From positions 33,575 through 97,574 of the forward strand of contig DIUC01000017.1 of NCBI GenBank assembly GCA_002435785.1: a DNA stretch of 64,000 nt. The letters are read 5' to 3'. Both the position numbers and the translations under genes were made by a program. The notes under the pieces were generated by a model. It did not search any database. It was not told where the DNA came from and worked only from the letters and a program-made list of their open reading frames with translations. This DNA is from Saprospiraceae bacterium UBA6168. Lineage in GTDB: Bacteria; Bacteroidota; Bacteroidia; Chitinophagales; Saprospiraceae. Below are positions 53,508 to 62,379 of this stretch, piece after piece. Each line of letters starts with the position of its first letter. The first letter of the stretch is position 1.

Positions 53508-54005
53508 TTATCCCTCATCCCTCATCCCTTCCCTCACTGCTTTCCGTGCCCGAAACAAGTAAACCTTTACTTGGTCCATCGGCACCTTGAGGGCTTCCGC
53601 AATTTCTTGGTAGCTCATGCCCTCGATGTCCCTTAGTCGCATGATATCCCGCTGCTTTTCCGGTAGGCGGTTCATCAGGCTGCGGACATGGTCGAACACA
53701 TCGTGCGTAACGGTAGCCTCATAAGGCGTCGCAGCATGGTCGTGCAAGTCAAAGCCAGCGCTCATGGGCACCATCCGCTGGTGCTTGGAGCGCAGTTTGT
53801 CAATCGAAAGGTTCTTCGTTGCCGTGATACACCAAGCCTCGATGTTGGAGATGCTGTCCATTTGGTGACGGTTGTTCCAAAGCTTGATGAACACCTCCTG
53901 CACCACGTCCTCCGCCTCCGCCGACTGTCCCACTATGCCAAGGGCAAAGCGGAAAAGCCGATTTTTTATCGGCAGAATCTTCGTTTTAAAGTCGTGGTGA
54001 TTCAT
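53508..54005 (-). CDS. ECF RNA polymerase sigma factor
   Basis: 165 residues. Region 2 has FRFALGIVGQSAEAEDVVQE and FIKLWNNR; region 4 has LPEKQRDIMRLRDIEGMSYQ and EIAEALKVPMDQVKVYLFRARKAV. It should direct transcription of its own operon, including the anti-sigma and DUF4252 genes that now lie beyond the IS3 element. The stop falls in the TCATCCC array, which supplies the final residues GMRDEG, the same ending as the mutA-like protein. Confidence 0.95.
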   Translation of the reverse strand: MNHHDFKTKILPIKNRLFRFALGIVGQSAEAEDVVQEVFIKLWNNRHQMDSISNIEAWCITATKNLSIDKLRSKHQRMVPMSAGFDLHDHAATPYEATVTHDVFDHVRSLMNRLPEKQRDIMRLRDIEGMSYQEIAEALKVPMDQVKVYLFRARKAVREGMRDEG

Positions 54006-54258
54006 CTAAAAAAGCGCCAAGTTTCAAGTTGATTGCCCCCCGAGGGGCGAGTTCCGAACCGTATGGTTGCACTTCCGAAACTCATTATAAAAGGCAGACG
54101 ATGCAGCTTTGGGTTTGTTACAAGCAGCCACAAAATTCTTGATAAAATGACGGGTTAGCACCAAAAATCAAATTTACCGCTAATTTAGCCGCCAATCATT
54201 TTTGCATTTGCCCAGCGCAACCGCAAATCGTCCGTCGTAAAAACCGTAAATCCATTTC

Positions 54259-57200
54259 GTGCCGCAAACCATCGCCCTGCCATTCCTGACCATCAAGCTG
54301 CGCATCAGCAACGGCGAAGAGCTGGCCTTCCCACTCTCCGACCCGAATGCCTTTCACCTTGGCACGCCGGCCAATGCTTTGGCGGATAAATACGCTGCCC
54401 GTTTCCAAAAAAAACTGCTCGACACGGGAAAGGCCATCGGCCTGCTCGACTTGCTCCGTGACGGCGAATTCCAATCAAAAAAAATCACCGTACCCTTTAC
54501 CCAAGCGCCTGACCGCATCAGCTACCCGGAATTTGTGCTGGAGTTCGATTGCCTTTTTCAGCAACAGGGCGAATCAACTTGGGGCATGATTCCAGCGCTG
54601 GGGTTGGAGGCGTTGGCCAGCTCGGAGGCCGAACTCGACCAACAACTTGAAGAAGTAGTGCGAATTGAGTTTTCTTCAAAAAAAAGACTCCAAAGCGTAT
54701 TTCATATCATCGCCGCCAGTTGGTACGACGGCGCAGAAGTCGTCCGGTCGGAAATCAAGCTGAAGACGTGGTCGCCCGCCGAACTCATTGAAAACCAGCG
54801 AAATAAGAAACAAGAGCTGTTGCCGAAAGTGGCAGAAAAAATGGTGGAAGAGCACCAACAGGCGTTCGGAAGGGAGGAAGAGCTGGCACAGTTGGAACGG
54901 ATACTCAAGGGCCGGTTTAGCCGCAATGTACTATTGGTCGGCGCTTCAGGCACCGGAAAAACAGCTTTGGTGCAGGAGTTGGTGCACCGAAAAAAGCAGC
55001 TTGGCATAGAGGCTGACATTTGGGAAACCACGGCCTCAGTGCTCATCAAAGAACTTACCAACGAAACGGGCTGGCAGGACAACCTCAGCCTGTTGGTCAA
55101 GGAAATGACCTTGAAGGGCGACATACTGTTCGTGCGCAACCTCGCAGAGCTATTCGAGGTGGGCCGCTACGAGGGCAACGCCGTGAGCGTAGCCGAATAC
55201 CTGCGTAGCGCCATCAGCCGGGGCGAAATCACCTTCATCGGGGAGTGTACCCCAGAGGAGCGTGCCCGCATCGAACTGCGAAGCCCAAACTACCTTGCCT
55301 TCTTCCAGACCGTGGTGGTGGCCGAACCAAAGAAAGACGTAGAGGATATCATTTTACGAAAAATAAAAACCACTGCCGGGCTGCGCCAAGTGGCCATCGA
55401 GCCGAGCGCCGTGCAGGAAATCGTGCGGTTGCACCGCCGCTTTTCACCGTACAGCGGGATGCCCGGCAAGCCCATCCGTTTTCTCGAAGGCATAATGTTG
55501 GGGCTGGCGGAGGAGCCGTCTTCCCCCAAAAAGAAAAAAAACAAGGCCAACGGCACCGAGCCGCACCCAGCCGCTGATGGCAAACCTACCGCTGCCATCA
55601 CCCGTGATTTGGTACTCAAGCATTACTGCGTGGAAACCGGGCTACCGCCGTTCATGGTGGACCCATCGCTCCCGATGGACGTTTCCGCCATTCGCAAGTT
55701 GTTCAATTCCAACGTGTTCGGGCAGGAGCGGGCCGTGGCCGCCGTGGTGGACATGCTGGCCACCGTCAAGACCGCCCTCTCCCGCACAGGCAAGCCCATT
55801 GCTTCGTTTCTCTTCGCTGGCCCCACGGGGGTGGGCAAAACGGAACTGGCCAAAGTGCTGGCCACCACCATGTTTGGCAGCCGGGAGCGGATGCTGCGCT
55901 TCGACATGAGCGAGTACAGCAACCCTTGGTCGGTAATGCGGCTGACGGGCGAGGGCTATTATTCCGAAGGGCTGCTGACCAGCGCCGTGCGTCGTGACCC
56001 GTTTTGTGTGCTGCTTTTTGATGAAATCGAAAAGGCCGACCCTAAGTTTTTCGAACTGCTGTTGCAGATGCTCAGTGAGGGCCGCCTATCTGATAGCAGG
56101 GGCCGGGCCGTCAATTTTTGCAGCGCCATCATCATTATGACCACCAATATCGGAGCAGCCAACCTGCACCGAAACCGTATTTCCTGGAAAAAGGAATTGG
56201 CGGAAAAGGACGTGACGGCGCATTTCACATCTGCCATCGAGCAGCATTTTCGGCCAGAGCTTTACAACCGCATTGACGCCATCGTGGCATTTGCACCGCT
56301 CGACCAACAAACGGTGCGCTTCGTGGTGGAGCGGGAGATTGACCTGCTCCGCAAACGGGAGGGCATTCGATTCCGGCACGTGGACCTTACTATCGAAACG
56401 GCTGTGTGCGAGTACCTGGCTGAGGTGGGCTACGACCCCCGTTTTGGGGCGAGGTACCTCCAGCGGGCCATTCGGGAGCGGTTGGCCGTGCCATTGGCAG
56501 AGGCGCTCAACGAGTATGCCTTCGACGAGCGGTTGAGCGTGGGGGTGACCATGCTGGAGGGCAAAATACAGGTACAGGTAGCATCCGACCCGCTCGGCTT
56601 CGACCTGCTGATGGAGCAATGGGACAAACTGACCCTGGCCGAGAAGACCTCAAACCAGCGCCGCAAAATCGCCCTGCTGCTGGAAAGCCCGCTTTACCTT
56701 CGTTTTCAAAGTGAAATGGACATGTTGGAGGGAGAAAAAGGCCGGCTTGGCGAGGATTTTTGGAAAAACGGCCCGCAAGCCAAACGGTATCAAGGCTTGT
56801 TGGAGGCACATGCCAATACCCAAGATACTGCTGATAAAATTCAGGAAATGGAAGTGGAAATTGCGCTTGCCTGCATGGGCCAAGGCAATTTCAAAACCGA
56901 TTACAGCGAACGACTTTTGGAGTGGGAGGCTGCATTCCTCCAAATGCAGGTCACGCTGCACAGCCTGATTTTCCCAAAACGGGACGCCTGCCGAATCGGC
57001 ATCTACGGGATGCGCCTAACGGAGGTCTTGCAATTCTACCTGGCACTTTTCAAAGCGAAAAAGTTTGAAATAACGGCCATGGAATCGGTCTGGTTTAGGG
57101 AGGGCTACCTGGGCAATGACCCCGCCCAGAAATCAGAGGCACCAAAAGGCAAGGAAAAAAACACACATTACTTGTACCAACCAGTGCCAAATTTGGAAAA

Positions 57201-57588
57201 AGTGGACACCTCCTTCAAGCCGCCCAAAAAGGGCGACCTGCTATGCGGGATAGAGCTGGAGCTGGCCGGGCCGGGGGTTTGGCTTTATTTGCGGGACGAA
57301 AAAGGCTACCAAACTTGGTCAACCGTACAACAGCCCGAGCCTTTTCAATTGTTTGTGCAGACTTCACTTGCAAAGGTCAAGACCCCAGCAGAGGTGCATC
57401 GGCAGGCGTTTTACACGGGCGAGCGGGTGAGGAGGCAGGTTTTGCCACTCGCTTTTTTCGACGCAAAGCTTGGCTTGGACATCAATGCGCCCCCGATGGA
57501 CAGCCTACCTTTGATGATTGACAAATTGGATGCGCTATACCGGGACGGCCTTTCAAGGGCTTTCTTGGACAGTGAACCCGAAGAATAA
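54259..57588 (+). CDS. Clp/Hsp100-type AAA+ ATPase with release-factor-like C-terminus
   Basis: 1109 residues from a GTG start. The N-terminal ~200 residues are unlike Clp N-domains. D1: Walker A GASGTGKTALV (228 on), but the Walker B position reads ILFVRNLAELF with R293-N294 in place of Asp-Glu, so D1 probably binds without hydrolysing. D2: Walker A GPTGVGKTEL (521 on), Walker B VLLFDEIEKAD, sensor TTNIG, GYDPRFGARYLQRAI of the ClpB small domain. Residues ~815-1080 resemble the PCRF region of class I release factors, especially RF2: a coiled-coil start with DFWKNGPQAKRYQGLLEA (W835), then RIGIYGMRLTEVLQFYLALF (~912) and GPGVWLYLRDEKGYQ (~1003), matching the usual haem of WAEMLLRMY and GPYAYGYLKSEAGVHR. 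The GGQ peptide-release domain is absent. A ribosome-linked unfoldase is a reasonable guess. It stands alone. Confidence 0.85.
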   Translation: MPQTIALPFLTIKLRISNGEELAFPLSDPNAFHLGTPANALADKYAARFQKKLLDTGKAIGLLDLLRDGEFQSKKITVPFTQAPDRISYPEFVLEFDCLFQQQGESTWGMIPALGLEALASSEAELDQQLEEVVRIEFSSKKRLQSVFHIIAASWYDGAEVVRSEIKLKTWSPAELIENQRNKKQELLPKVAEKMVEEHQQAFGREEELAQLERILKGRFSRNVLLVGASGTGKTALVQELVHRKKQLGIEADIWETTASVLIKELTNETGWQDNLSLLVKEMTLKGDILFVRNLAELFEVGRYEGNAVSVAEYLRSAISRGEITFIGECTPEERARIELRSPNYLAFFQTVVVAEPKKDVEDIILRKIKTTAGLRQVAIEPSAVQEIVRLHRRFSPYSGMPGKPIRFLEGIMLGLAEEPSSPKKKKNKANGTEPHPAADGKPTAAITRDLVLKHYCVETGLPPFMVDPSLPMDVSAIRKLFNSNVFGQERAVAAVVDMLATVKTALSRTGKPIASFLFAGPTGVGKTELAKVLATTMFGSRERMLRFDMSEYSNPWSVMRLTGEGYYSEGLLTSAVRRDPFCVLLFDEIEKADPKFFELLLQMLSEGRLSDSRGRAVNFCSAIIIMTTNIGAANLHRNRISWKKELAEKDVTAHFTSAIEQHFRPELYNRIDAIVAFAPLDQQTVRFVVEREIDLLRKREGIRFRHVDLTIETAVCEYLAEVGYDPRFGARYLQRAIRERLAVPLAEALNEYAFDERLSVGVTMLEGKIQVQVASDPLGFDLLMEQWDKLTLAEKTSNQRRKIALLLESPLYLRFQSEMDMLEGEKGRLGEDFWKNGPQAKRYQGLLEAHANTQDTADKIQEMEVEIALACMGQGNFKTDYSERLLEWEAAFLQMQVTLHSLIFPKRDACRIGIYGMRLTEVLQFYLALFKAKKFEITAMESVWFREGYLGNDPAQKSEAPKGKEKNTHYLYQPVPNLEKVDTSFKPPKKGDLLCGIELELAGPGVWLYLRDEKGYQTWSTVQQPEPFQLFVQTSLAKVKTPAEVHRQAFYTGERVRRQVLPLAFFDAKLGLDINAPPMDSLPLMIDKLDALYRDGLSRAFLDSEPEE

Positions 57589-57901
57589 AGGGCGAGCGAA
57601 GGGATGAAAAAAATATTCACCACAAATGAAAAAAAATCAACCGCCGAATTGGCCGTTTTCGCAAATTAGCCTACCTTTCCCGTATCAAAACAACAGCCAA
57701 TCATCCATATCCATTTTTGATGAAAACTGTTGTTAAGTTCTTTACTTACTGATTCACTTTCAACTAAAACACGACCCGTTTGGGTATTTGTGAGGGAAAA
57801 ATGTCCTTGCGATGCGCACCTCCCACCATCTTGCAATCCTGCATCGAAAGACCATCACCCCACCGACAGTCAACCGGGCGTTTAAATTAAACTTTCGATT
57901 T
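57589..57901. other. Spacer before the small DNA-binding protein gene
   Basis: 313 bp without a gene; probably carries the promoter of the 88-residue protein. A frame running back to 57812 is open but unlike the family. No exact -33/-7 pair seen. Confidence 0.45.
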
Positions 57902-58168
57902 ATGAACCTTACTTTCAAAGAGTTGAGAGACATTAAGCATGCACTGCCAACAGGCAGCATCTCCCGCATTGCTTCAGAGTTGAACGTTGACGAGCAAACC
58001 GTTCGCAACTATTTCGGCGCAAAAAAATTCGTTGACGGCGATATTCCCGACATTCAGGTAGAACCAGGGCCAGACGGCGGCATCGTTCACCTTGAAGACA
58101 CGAGAATACTTGACTTGGCGAGGCAAATGATAGAAGCTGCCAACCAACAAGAAATAAATCCTAACTAA
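57902..58168 (+). CDS. Small HTH DNA-binding protein
   Basis: 88 residues from the ATG at 57902 (MNLTFKELRDIKHAL). The core LPTGSISRIASELNVDEQTV with RNYFGAKKF is a helix-turn-helix; an acidic tail follows (DIPDIQVEPGPDGGIVHLED). Proteins of this form are common in Saprospiria-type genomes as uncharacterised DNA-binding proteins. Single gene with strong terminator. Confidence 0.8.
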   Translation: MNLTFKELRDIKHALPTGSISRIASELNVDEQTVRNYFGAKKFVDGDIPDIQVEPGPDGGIVHLEDTRILDLARQMIEAANQQEINPN

Positions 58169-58188
58169 ATCGTTTCCAGGAAATGATA

Positions 58189-58221
58189 AAAAAGGGGCGG
58201 AATCAGATTCCGCCCCTTTTT
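58189..58221. terminator. Bidirectional terminator
   Basis: Perfect 15-bp arms AAAAAGGGGCGGAAT and ATTCCGCCCCTTTTT with a CAG loop, between the convergent HTH gene and trmN6. Confidence 0.93.
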
Positions 58222-58233
58222 CTGTTTAATTAG

Positions 58234-58965
58234 CTATAAATTAAGGTAGTAGGCTCCTGTAAGCTCCCGAAAGGCCGGGGTCCAATCATCTGCACCGTCG
58301 CCATCCCGAATCATCAACTGCGACTTCTCCATCGGCTTGGTGTTTAGCTCAAACTGCAAAAGCAACCGCTCGACCGACTTGCCGGGTTTCGGCAAAATCT
58401 CCACCATTCTTGAGCAAAATATGCCATAGTTGACGGCCATTTCCCGAAAACGCAAACCCTCCATTTGTGGCAAAATGACGCAAAACCGACCATCGGGGGC
58501 TAAGAGCGGGCGCACGGCAGAAAGCAGGTCACCATGCGGCAACTTAACGGTGTGGCGCACCGAGGTTTTGTCTTGGCTGCTCGAAAAAGTGCCGCCGCTG
58601 AAGAACGGCGGGTTGCTCACGATGAGGTCGTACCGCTGCCGGGTTTGCTTCGCAAAATCTTGAACAGCGGTGTGAAAGCAGGTAAGATGGTCAGCCCAAG
58701 GGGCATTGCGCATGTTCTCCATCGCCTGGTTGCAGGCTTCATCGTCAATCTCTACGGCATGAATGGTAGCGCCGGGTGCCCGCTGTGCCACCATAATGGC
58801 AATGAGGCCAGTGCCGGTGCCAATGTCCAGCACGTTAGCGGCGCCCGTGGTGTCGGACCAAGCGCCTAAAAGTATGCCGTCCGTTCCCACTTTCATGGAA
58901 CATCGGTCTTGCAAAAGGCTGAATTGCTTGAACTGGAAGGGCTTCGCCTCGGAAATGGTCTGCAT
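58234..58965 (-). CDS. trmN6: tRNA1(Val) (adenine(37)-N6)-methyltransferase
   Basis: 243 residues. The N-terminus FQFKQFSLLQDRCSMKVGTD is the family start, SAM motif DIGTGTG (47-53), and catalytic NPPFF (118-122), typical for N6-adenine methylation. It modifies A37 next to the anticodon in tRNA-Val. The upstream VanZ-like gene overlaps its first 131 bp in another frame. Confidence 0.93.
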   Translation of the reverse strand: MQTISEAKPFQFKQFSLLQDRCSMKVGTDGILLGAWSDTTGAANVLDIGTGTGLIAIMVAQRAPGATIHAVEIDDEACNQAMENMRNAPWADHLTCFHTAVQDFAKQTRQRYDLIVSNPPFFSGGTFSSSQDKTSVRHTVKLPHGDLLSAVRPLLAPDGRFCVILPQMEGLRFREMAVNYGIFCSRMVEILPKPGKSVERLLLQFELNTKPMEKSQLMIRDGDGADDWTPAFRELTGAYYLNL

Positions 58966-59347
58966 AGGTCATGTGTTTCAGGTTAATCAGCTTCGGCAAC
59001 AAGGTGCCGAAATAAATACCTGCATAGTTACACACCAAGTCCATCATTTCAAAATTTCTGGAGGAAATGAACAGTTGGCTGCATTCCTCCAAGGTGATGC
59101 AAATGGTCAACAACAGGCTGCTGAACAACAACTCGTGGCCAAGGATGTTCACCCGGCGCTGGTTCAGGGCATGGTAGAACAAGTACGAAAGCGTCATCAT
59201 CAGGCCAAAGTGGATGGCTTTGTCGCCAAAGGGCAAAGCACTGATGCCATATTTTATCAACAAGCCAACGGGGGTTTGAAAACCAACAAGGGCAATTACG
59301 AGCATAAAAATAGCAGTAGCTGTAGCAAAAAGGAGTTTGAATAGCAT
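58835..59347 (-). CDS. VanZ-like membrane protein
   Basis: 170 residues. Four hydrophobic segments and the VanZ-like pattern DKAIHFGLMMTLSYLFYHAL ... ITLEECSQLFISSRNFEMMD-L-CNYAGIYFG. The fold ends around residue 120-125; the last ~45 residues, rich in His/Arg/Pro, are encoded within trmN6 in a different frame and are probably non-functional read-through. Function of bacterial VanZ-like proteins is unclear (teicoplanin resistance in the type member). Confidence 0.8.
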   Translation of the reverse strand: MLFKLLFATATAIFMLVIALVGFQTPVGLLIKYGISALPFGDKAIHFGLMMTLSYLFYHALNQRRVNILGHELLFSSLLLTICITLEECSQLFISSRNFEMMDLVCNYAGIYFGTLLPKLINLKHMTYADHFRGEALPVQAIQPFARPMFHESGNGRHTFRRLVRHHGRR

Positions 59348-59469
59348 GAACCTGAATTTAGCAGAGGTGCCCGTACAGGTTCAAATTGTTTACCAAAAAA
59401 CGAGAATCGAGGAATAGAAGGTTCAGCAATGCTGTAACCTCTTGATAAACAGCTACATGAAATTTTTGG

Positions 59470-61422
59470 TTAATCGTTTCCCCGCTGTTTTTTTGGCTTT
59501 AGGGGTATGGAATCTGGCCTTGGCAAATTGTGCCGTGGCACTTCCATCACTTCGGTCTTCTCCCCAAAACTCAGCCAATAGTTTTTGTTGGAAGCAGGTA
59601 GCCGGCGGTCATTGACAGGGTTGCCAATGTTAAAGGCAAAAGAGGCAGGGAACAGCTTCCGGTTGCCCTCGGCATCCCGGACCACTATTTTTTCAAAAAA
59701 AATGCTCGTTTGGTCTTCCACGTTTTGGAGGGCCGATTTGATGGCCATATCGCCCGTCCGGTAAGTTTCAAAGCACTTGGCCGGGCCGTTTTTGGCAGCG
59801 ATGATGACCTGAAAGGAAACAAGGTCCAACGTATCCGCCCCCACCAAAAGCCTCGGCTCCCGTTCGATGGAAAGCAAAAAGCTGTCGAGCGGGTAGTTCA
59901 GGTTGGAAGGGGCAGCCGCCATTTGCCCCCAAACCATGCGCACCTCCTTGTTTTGGTAGGCTTGGTACTCCGGCAGATAAAAAGCATCCTTTTCCAAAAA
60001 AGTCAAAGTGGTATTGGCCGCTGCCACTTTGGAGGCCAGCGATTCGGCTTCGGTCAGGTAGTGCCGATTGGTGCGAAAGTCAGGGATGCGCACGATTTCG
60101 TATTGCCGGGCATCGCCGTAAAGTTCCAGTATCCGGTCGGCGTTGGGGTGGTTGGGGTCAATTTTCACCAAAGCCCGTTGTCCTTTTCGTGCCACGATTT
60201 GGTAGGCCATCGTAGCTTCCAAGTGATTGATTTGCGGCACAAAAAAAGGCGGTTCGTACCCTGCATTGGGGTCCTTGATGCGGATTTCTACTTTAGAAAG
60301 GTAAATATCCTCGGTGTCCCCAAACAGTACCAACTCGTCCCCAATGCCGAGGCTGTCGTTAAATGCAACGCCCCTTTGCCGGTCCAGCAGCAGGACCTTC
60401 TTGGGGTCAATGCCGTTGATATATGCCTGTGTACCCGTCCTGTTTGATTTATAAATGATGCTGAAAACCCCCGGCTTTACAGCCATTCCATCCTTAAAAA
60501 CCTTGAGCGGCTTGTTCACCATCTGCTGGAAATCAACAAGCGCTACCTCCACTTCGGCGCTATAACCATTTGGGTTGGCGAATTTTTTAAGCGGCATTTT
60601 CAGCCCACCCCACTCCACGAAGTATTCGTATTGCCGATTGGATTTGTTTTCAAAAATGGTTTCCTCGAAAATATCCGCTGCCAGTTCCCCCGCCCGATGC
60701 GTCGGTGAAAGGACCTGCGGGATGCCCATTAACAACAGCGCAAAGCCAAAAGTCAAGGAAGCAAAGCCCACGGAATACCCTGAAAGGAAACCCAACCGAG
60801 CATTGCGCCCTTCTTGCCAACCCGAATACAGAGTTGCCCAATGCTCCCGGTAGCGGTAAGCCAGCGGGTTCCACCAATTCAGCACCAGCAGCAGCTCGAC
60901 CAGCAACGCTTCCCAACCAAACAGCGGGTGAATGGGCAGCCATTGCGTCGCCCAGCGCTCCTTTTTTGCTTCGTCAAAGAACCGCCAATTCAACAGCAGG
61001 TCGCTCATTACCGCAGTTGGCATCGTCTGCCAAGCTGCGGCCCGTGTGGCTTGATTGCCTTTTTCTTGCAGAAATTGATGCACCAGCCAATACCTATCCA
61101 TCAGCCGGAAGGACGAAACCACTACCCCAACAAAATATACCACCAATAGCAGGGAGCCTACCGATATGGAAAACGAGGGGAATTGAAATTCCAGCAGTTT
61201 GGAGAAGGACATGACTTCTGTAGAGCTTTGCATGGCCTCGTCAAGGTCGGGGGAAAACAGCGAGGGGATTAGCGGCAACGACAAAGCGAGGACTGGAATG
61301 AGGCGCAGTTGCCACCGTTTTGCAAAAAAAGCCCCCAACCGCCGCTGGGTAAGGCAGTAGTAGCTTTGCAGGAGCCAAAAAACGAGCAGTGATTCAAGTG
61401 CAAACTGCGGGAAGGATGGCAT
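59470..61422 (-). CDS. Membrane protein with degenerate M56/BlaR1-like domain
   Basis: 650 residues. The N-terminal ~240 residues hold four membrane segments (LLVFWLLQSYYCLTQRRLGA, then ~85-105, WEALLVELLLVLNWWNPLAY, and GFASLTFGFALLLMGIPQVL) in the M56/BlaR1 layout, including the (F/W)NPLxY helix that normally follows the zinc motif. The HExxH motif is missing: the matching site reads QWLPIHPLFGWEA. The C-terminal ~400 residues are a soluble beta-rich region of unknown fold (GIDPKKVLLLDRQRG, FFEKIVVRDAEGN). No BlaI/MecI repressor gene is adjacent. Probably a non-proteolytic relative acting as a sensor or envelope protein. Confidence 0.7.
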   Translation of the reverse strand: MPSFPQFALESLLVFWLLQSYYCLTQRRLGAFFAKRWQLRLIPVLALSLPLIPSLFSPDLDEAMQSSTEVMSFSKLLEFQFPSFSISVGSLLLVVYFVGVVVSSFRLMDRYWLVHQFLQEKGNQATRAAAWQTMPTAVMSDLLLNWRFFDEAKKERWATQWLPIHPLFGWEALLVELLLVLNWWNPLAYRYREHWATLYSGWQEGRNARLGFLSGYSVGFASLTFGFALLLMGIPQVLSPTHRAGELAADIFEETIFENKSNRQYEYFVEWGGLKMPLKKFANPNGYSAEVEVALVDFQQMVNKPLKVFKDGMAVKPGVFSIIYKSNRTGTQAYINGIDPKKVLLLDRQRGVAFNDSLGIGDELVLFGDTEDIYLSKVEIRIKDPNAGYEPPFFVPQINHLEATMAYQIVARKGQRALVKIDPNHPNADRILELYGDARQYEIVRIPDFRTNRHYLTEAESLASKVAAANTTLTFLEKDAFYLPEYQAYQNKEVRMVWGQMAAAPSNLNYPLDSFLLSIEREPRLLVGADTLDLVSFQVIIAAKNGPAKCFETYRTGDMAIKSALQNVEDQTSIFFEKIVVRDAEGNRKLFPASFAFNIGNPVNDRRLPASNKNYWLSFGEKTEVMEVPRHNLPRPDSIPLKPKKQRGND

Positions 61423-61524
61423 AAACGGGTAATTTTTTGAGCCAGAAAATTAAGCACTAAACGCCTTATCAGCTACTTGTTACACAGGGGTTAACATTTG
61501 GTTCAACAAATTGAAGCTTTGGTC

Positions 61525-62319
61525 TCAATGCTTGCCACCCACCGCCACCATTTTATCCTCTACCACGTGTACGAGTTCGATGAAATGGGGGTCACGCTTG
61601 ATGCCACGTGCCCGCTCAAAAGGCAGGTCAACATGGATATGCTGCTCAAATTGGCCGGGGTTGGCCCGCATGATGTAAATATCGTCGCCAAGGTAAACGG
61701 CCTCCGAGATGTCGTGGGTCACGAAAATGACCGTCGGGTGGAACTCCAGCCACAGCTCGCTCAACAGTTCCTGCATTTGCAGGCGGGTGTTGATGTCGAG
61801 CGCCCCGAAAGGCTCATCCATGAGCAGGATTTCGGGGTTGGCCACCATGCTGCGGGCTATGGCCACCCGCTGCAATTGACCCCCAGAAAGCGTCGGGTAT
61901 TGGGCAAATTTGTTTTCGTGGCCGCTCAATCCCACTTTTTTGATGATGTCCATCGCACGTTCCCGACGCTCCTTTGCTGCCACGCCTTTGTAAGAGAGGG
62001 ACAGCGCCACATTTTCAAGGACCGTGAGCCACGGCAAACTGGAATACTGCTGGAATACCATGCTGACCCGTGGTGCCACTTCGATGGGTTTTCCATGGAT
62101 GAGCACCTCCCCCTCCGTCGGTTTTTGCAGGCCCGCCACATAGCGCAAAATGGTGGACTTGCCGCAGCCGGACATGCCGAGCAGCACCAAAAACTCCCCT
62201 TGCGCAGGCTTGTCGGGTATGACGAGGTTCGCATTTTTGATGACCCAAGTTTTGCCATTGTCATAGGTCTGGCCGACGTTGCGAAGCTCAATGATGGGTG
62301 AATTGGTTGTTGTTGACAT
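61525..62319 (-). CDS. ABC transporter ATP-binding protein (nitrate/sulfonate/taurine type)
   Basis: 264 residues. Walker A GMSGCGKST (48-56), signature LSGGQLQRVAIARS, Walker B ILLMDEPFGALD, H-loop FVTHDISEAVYLGD. The sequence is of the SsuB/TauB/NrtD type. It powers uptake with the permease encoded 60 bp upstream; a substrate-binding protein gene is not in the window. The substrate cannot be told. Confidence 0.94.
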   Translation of the reverse strand: MSTTTNSPIIELRNVGQTYDNGKTWVIKNANLVIPDKPAQGEFLVLLGMSGCGKSTILRYVAGLQKPTEGEVLIHGKPIEVAPRVSMVFQQYSSLPWLTVLENVALSLSYKGVAAKERRERAMDIIKKVGLSGHENKFAQYPTLSGGQLQRVAIARSMVANPEILLMDEPFGALDINTRLQMQELLSELWLEFHPTVIFVTHDISEAVYLGDDIYIMRANPGQFEQHIHVDLPFERARGIKRDPHFIELVHVVEDKMVAVGGKH

Positions 62320-62379
62320 GCTAATGAAGGTGAAAATGCGAAAGAAAAAGTGAAAGTGTTGGATGGCAGCATGCCCGCA

